DNA of 8,952 bases, from positions 1 through 8,952 of the forward strand of contig JBCCSZ010000319.1 in NCBI GenBank assembly GCA_039199225.1, in the 5' to 3' direction. The translations under genes and the position numbers were made by a program. The notes beneath the pieces are model-generated. The model was not told the origin of the DNA. It did no database searches and saw nothing but the letters and a program-made list of their open reading frames with translations. How positions within the stretch are numbered: position 1 is the stretch's first letter; the number at the start of each line of letters is the position of its first letter. This document shows, one piece after another, positions 6,761 through 8,952 of the stretch. The stretch is from JBCCSZ01 sp039199225 (GTDB taxonomy: Bacteria; Bacteroidota; Bacteroidia; Chitinophagales; Saprospiraceae).

Positions 6761-8274
6761 TGAGCATTCGTTTCACTCTTTGTCTATGTTTGGCCTTGGG
6801 CCTTAACAAGCTAGCCTTCAGCCAAATGGCCATCAATACCGATGGCTCTCTGCCAGATTCCTCCGCCATGCTCGATGTGAGCAGTACCGAAAAGGGAGTC
6901 TTGATTCCCCGCATGACCTCTTCGCAAAGAAATAATATCCACAATCCTGCAACGGGCCTAATGATCTACGATACCAATCAAAATAGCTTTTGGTATTTCG
7001 ATGGTACAGCCTGGGGGCCGATAGATGAGCAGGGTCCTTTTAAGACAGAAGGCAATGTCATTAAACCCAATAACTTAGGTCACGACTTCTTAATCGGGGC
7101 CAACAGTACGGAGCGTAGCAGTGGCACCGAACAAAAAATGTTTTTCGACAAAAGTAAAGCGGCCTTTCGTGCAGGAGAAGTGAGTACCGCTGCCTGGAAT
7201 GATGGCTTGCGAGGTAAATATTCCTTCGCAGTCGGACGCAATACGGAAGCCTCTGGCTTAGCATCCGTTGCTATGGGCCGACTGAGCAATGCAAGTGGCT
7301 ATTACGGCATAGCTATTGGTAGAGAAGCGACAGCCTCCAATGATTTCACTATTTCTATTGGCGATAATACCCTAGCTTCCGGTATAAGTGCCGTATCTAT
7401 TGGAGATGGCAACACAGCCTCGGGAAATTTTTCACTTGCACTAGGTGTCGGAACAACTGCTGCCGGTAGATATACTTTTACAGGTGGCTATAAATCTACA
7501 GCAGATGGCTCCTCTGCTATTGCTATTGGGTATCGGTCTAATGCAATTGGCAATTTTTCAGTAGCATTGGGACGCTATCTCAACGCCTATTCTTATGGAG
7601 AGGTTGTCATGGGTTTATTCAACACAGAAGACCCCAGCGGTGACCCAAACTTCTTTGTCAGCACCGACCGGCTATTCGTCCTCGGCAATGGAACTAGTAT
7701 CAGCAATCGCTCTGATGCCATGATCATTTATAAGAATGGCAATACCAAAATCAATGGTGAGTTGGAAGTCAACAGCTTGAACGTTGTGGATGGCTACAGC
7801 AACATCAGCGTCAACAACGAGCTGACTTTTGGGCCATCCAGCAAGCTGAAATTAGACGAAGGCTCCTGGGAAACCGGCAATATCAAACTCACCAGTGGCA
7901 ACGGCACTTTCGGATTTTATGGCACAGGCACCAATAAGCTCCACATAAGGACCGATGGCAATGCCACCATCGACGGCGCGCTCAAAGTCGGCAACGGAAC
8001 TTCGATTAATAAAATCAGAACAGGTCGGTTCAGAGTAGGAAATCACTCGGGCAGCGGTCCCAAAACCGTAACCATCAACTTTGGCAATAACTTTAGTTCC
8101 AAACCCAGAGTAATCATCACCCCCGTAGAGGCAAATGGAGGATACAATGACATTTTTGCCGTCACCATAAAATCTGTCACCCACTCTTCGGTCACAGTTA
8201 ACATTTACCGCATCGATGCCCTGGGCGCAGGATGGGGACAGGGGCTTTATGTAGACTGGATGGCCTCGAACTAG
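6754..8274 (+). CDS. Secreted YadA-head repeat protein with C-terminal H-type-lectin-like domain
   Basis: This 506-residue exported protein is probably trimeric and probably binds carbohydrate at its tip. Residues 1-23 are a signal peptide (cleavage likely before Gln24). Residues 25-90 are a conserved Bacteroidota module ('SAMLDVSST.KG', 'PATGLMIYD', 'FWYFDGTAW') found before many fibre-like proteins. Residues 154-293 are ten gapless 14-residue YadA-head (Hep_Hag) repeats of the form G..S.A.G....AS, which in known structures form a trimeric left-handed beta-roll. Residues 300-420 contain 'LGNGTS' and 'KNGNTKINGELEV', usual connectors after such heads. Residues 422-506 resemble an H-type lectin domain: 'KTVTINF', 'FSSKPRVIITP', 'NIYRIDA' and a final 'VDWMAS'. 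A YadA membrane anchor is absent, and I see no peptidase S74 chaperone or type IX secretion tail, so the final location is uncertain. The frame stays open upstream to 6613, but the signal peptide fixes the start at 6754 (Met3 at 6760 is possible). A tandem paralog follows after 53 bases. Confidence 0.88.
   Translation: MKMSIRFTLCLCLALGLNKLAFSQMAINTDGSLPDSSAMLDVSSTEKGVLIPRMTSSQRNNIHNPATGLMIYDTNQNSFWYFDGTAWGPIDEQGPFKTEGNVIKPNNLGHDFLIGANSTERSSGTEQKMFFDKSKAAFRAGEVSTAAWNDGLRGKYSFAVGRNTEASGLASVAMGRLSNASGYYGIAIGREATASNDFTISIGDNTLASGISAVSIGDGNTASGNFSLALGVGTTAAGRYTFTGGYKSTADGSSAIAIGYRSNAIGNFSVALGRYLNAYSYGEVVMGLFNTEDPSGDPNFFVSTDRLFVLGNGTSISNRSDAMIIYKNGNTKINGELEVNSLNVVDGYSNISVNNELTFGPSSKLKLDEGSWETGNIKLTSGNGTFGFYGTGTNKLHIRTDGNATIDGALKVGNGTSINKIRTGRFRVGNHSGSGPKTVTINFGNNFSSKPRVIITPVEANGGYNDIFAVTIKSVTHSSVTVNIYRIDALGAGWGQGLYVDWMASN
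7213..7632 (+). repeat. Ten 42-base coding repeats (YadA-head region of the first repeat protein)
   Basis: This stretch encodes ten consecutive 14-residue units without any insertion. Units begin at residues 154, 168, 182, 196, 210, 224, 238, 252, 266 and 280. The fixed pattern is Gly at position 1 (mostly), a small or hydrophobic pair at 5-7, Gly at 8 and Ala-Ser or similar at 13-14. The last unit (ending 'FNTED') is degenerate and marks the exit from the roll. At DNA level the units have diverged strongly, so this is an old protein repeat and not a recent slippage array. Confidence 0.85.
8017..8271 (+). other. H-type-lectin-like C-terminal domain coding segment
   Basis: Residues 422-506 follow the H-type lectin pattern: an entry strand 'RTGRFRVG', 'KTVTINFGNNF', 'KPRVIITP', a central 'FAVTIKSVTHSSVTVNIYR' stretch and a closing Trp-containing strand 'LYVDWMAS'. 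In that family (discoidin C-terminal domain, Helix pomatia agglutinin) the domain forms trimers and binds GalNAc or related sugars. This would suit a trimeric YadA stalk. The specificity residues cannot be assigned by eye. Confidence 0.65.
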
Positions 8275-8314
8275 ATCAAAGATCAGCAGAAGCCATTCAT
8301 CATTGAACGACTAC

Positions 8315-8334
8315 AAAACCATAACGAATGAAAA
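8315..8334 (+). repeat. Leader shared by the two repeat-protein genes, copy 2
   Basis: AAAACCATAACG followed by AATGAAAA spans the ATG at 8328. It repeats the leader at 6741-6760 with two single-base indels. A further shared word, CATTGAA, lies upstream of both genes (6714-6720 and 8301-8307) at different distances. Confidence 0.5.
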
Positions 8335-8952
8335 CCACCACATATCTCCTCTTCGCATCGTGCATCGCAATTTTATGCAGTACTAAATTACAAGCTCAAA
8401 TGGCCATCAACAGCGATGGCTCCTTACCAGACCCATCGGCCATGCTAGATGTCAGCAGCACCGATAAAGGATTTTTGATTCCTCGATTGACTACCGCCCA
8501 GCGCAACAACATCAGCCATCCAGCAACTGGGCTGATGGTTTACGACAGTGATCAAAAACACTTTTGGTACTTCAATGGAACAGCATGGACCAGTGTAGCT
8601 GCAGCCTCCGTATTCACGACTGTCAACAACACAAATAAAGCCAGGAATCACAATAGTGATTTCATAGTCGGCGGTAATAGTTTGGATTACAATGGATCAA
8701 ACAATTACAAAATGTTTTTTGACAAAAGCTTGGGAGCCCTACGCGCCGGTAAGTCGACCTCGTCAAGCTGGGATGAAAACTCCAGGGGAAGACAGTCATT
8801 TGCAAGCAGCCTCAGTTCAACTGCCTCTGGCCAGTTCTCTGTCGCTATAGGTCCGTCGACTACCGCAAGCGAATCTTACACAATAGCCAAAGGCTACAAA
8901 GCGGAAGCAACCAGTAGGAATGCTGTAGCTATAGGTAGTTTTGCGGAAGCCA
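8328..8952 (+). CDS. Secreted YadA-head repeat protein, tandem paralog (3'-truncated by window)
   Basis: This is the first 208 residues of a second protein with the same architecture as its upstream neighbour; the frame is open to the window's right edge. Translation from the ATG at 8328 gives a signal peptide (1-23, cleavage likely before Gln24), then the same N-terminal module ('SAMLDVSSTDKG', 'PATGLMVYD', 'FWYFNGTAW'). By hand count about 49 of 67 residues are identical to the neighbour over 24-90, with no gap. The segment 91-153 has diverged but keeps 'KMFFDKS' and 'RAG'. The YadA-head repeats start at residue 154, exactly as in the neighbour, and at least four units are visible (154, 168, 182, 196). 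Only 53 bases separate it from the preceding gene, so co-transcription is likely. Whether it also ends in a lectin-like domain, or in another tip, is not visible. A role as a surface or periplasmic fibre is inferred. Confidence 0.85.
   Translation, partial: MKTTTYLLFASCIAILCSTKLQAQMAINSDGSLPDPSAMLDVSSTDKGFLIPRLTTAQRNNISHPATGLMVYDSDQKHFWYFNGTAWTSVAAASVFTTVNNTNKARNHNSDFIVGGNSLDYNGSNNYKMFFDKSLGALRAGKSTSSSWDENSRGRQSFASSLSSTASGQFSVAIGPSTTASESYTIAKGYKAEATSRNAVAIGSFAEA
8787..8952 (+). repeat. YadA-head repeats of the second paralog (continue beyond window)
   Basis: Four 14-residue units in the same register as the neighbour: 'GRQSFASSLSSTAS', 'GQFSVAIGPSTTAS', 'ESYTIAKGYKAEAT' and the unfinished 'SRNAVAIGSFAEA'. 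The array continues past the edge, so the number of units is unknown. Confidence 0.8.

Noticed and set aside
6357..6944. 195-codon open frame on the - strand, overlapping the membrane-protein gene and the start of the first repeat protein
   Set aside because: It is antisense to two supported genes, has no recognisable domain, and crosses the gap and signal-peptide region; it is a shadow of the + strand coding.
7213..7632. CRISPR array or DNA tandem repeat
   Set aside because: The 42-base period lies in one coding frame, units are diverged at DNA level, and there are no spacers; it is a protein repeat.
8272..8286. GATC-AAA-GATC near the stop of the first repeat protein as a terminator
   Set aside because: The stem is only four bases with a three-base loop and no T-run; the next gene starts 53 bases on, which fits read-through.
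6754..8952. Phage tail fibre genes (prophage remnant)
   Set aside because: YadA-like and lectin-like parts occur in tail fibres, but both proteins have clear signal peptides, and no other phage gene is present in the window.

Overview
The window looks like a stretch of a Bacteroidota chromosome. All five genes lie on the + strand. Three family types point to this phylum: an outer-membrane beta-barrel receptor of the TonB-dependent type, a 1331-residue hybrid two-component system (HTCS) that joins a periplasmic propeller sensor, a histidine kinase, a receiver and an AraC-type DNA-binding domain in one chain, and secreted proteins that start with the 'MAIN.DGSLPD.SAMLDVSST.KG.LIPR' type of N-terminal module. 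Other signs agree: starts lack clear Shine-Dalgarno sequences, a TAnnTTTG-like -7 element precedes the HTCS, and the predicted signal-peptide cleavage sites are followed by Gln. The exact genus cannot be told; a Saprospiria- or Cytophagia-like environmental member is a guess.

Layout. Positions 1-1918: the 3' part of a TonB-dependent receptor (end of the plug plus the whole barrel). Positions 1919-2017: a 99-base gap with a short hairpin, a candidate -7 promoter element and a palindrome touching the next start codon. Positions 2018-6013: the HTCS regulator, complete, with all catalytic motifs present. Positions 6014-6170: an AT-rich gap with an 18-base direct repeat (16/18 identical, 32-base period), a small hairpin and a weak promoter candidate. 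Positions 6171-6689: an unrecognised protein of about 172 residues with two membrane helices. Positions 6754-8274: a secreted 506-residue protein with a signal peptide, a conserved N-terminal module, ten consecutive 14-residue YadA-head repeats and a C-terminal H-type-lectin-like domain. Positions 8328 to the end: a second copy of the same architecture, cut by the window edge.

How the parts may work together (inference). The two repeat proteins are tandem paralogs, probably co-transcribed, and look like trimeric, fibre-shaped surface or periplasmic carbohydrate-binding proteins. They lack a YadA membrane anchor and, in the complete copy, a recognisable type IX secretion C-terminal domain. The HTCS upstream would sense a periplasmic ligand, often an oligosaccharide in this family. 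It could control the receptor, the lectin-fibre cluster, or a locus outside the window. No SusC/SusD pair or glycoside hydrolase is visible to support the usual polysaccharide-utilisation role. The most interesting part is the tandem pair of secreted YadA-head proteins, one of which shows a lectin-like tip, next to a two-helix membrane protein of unknown function.
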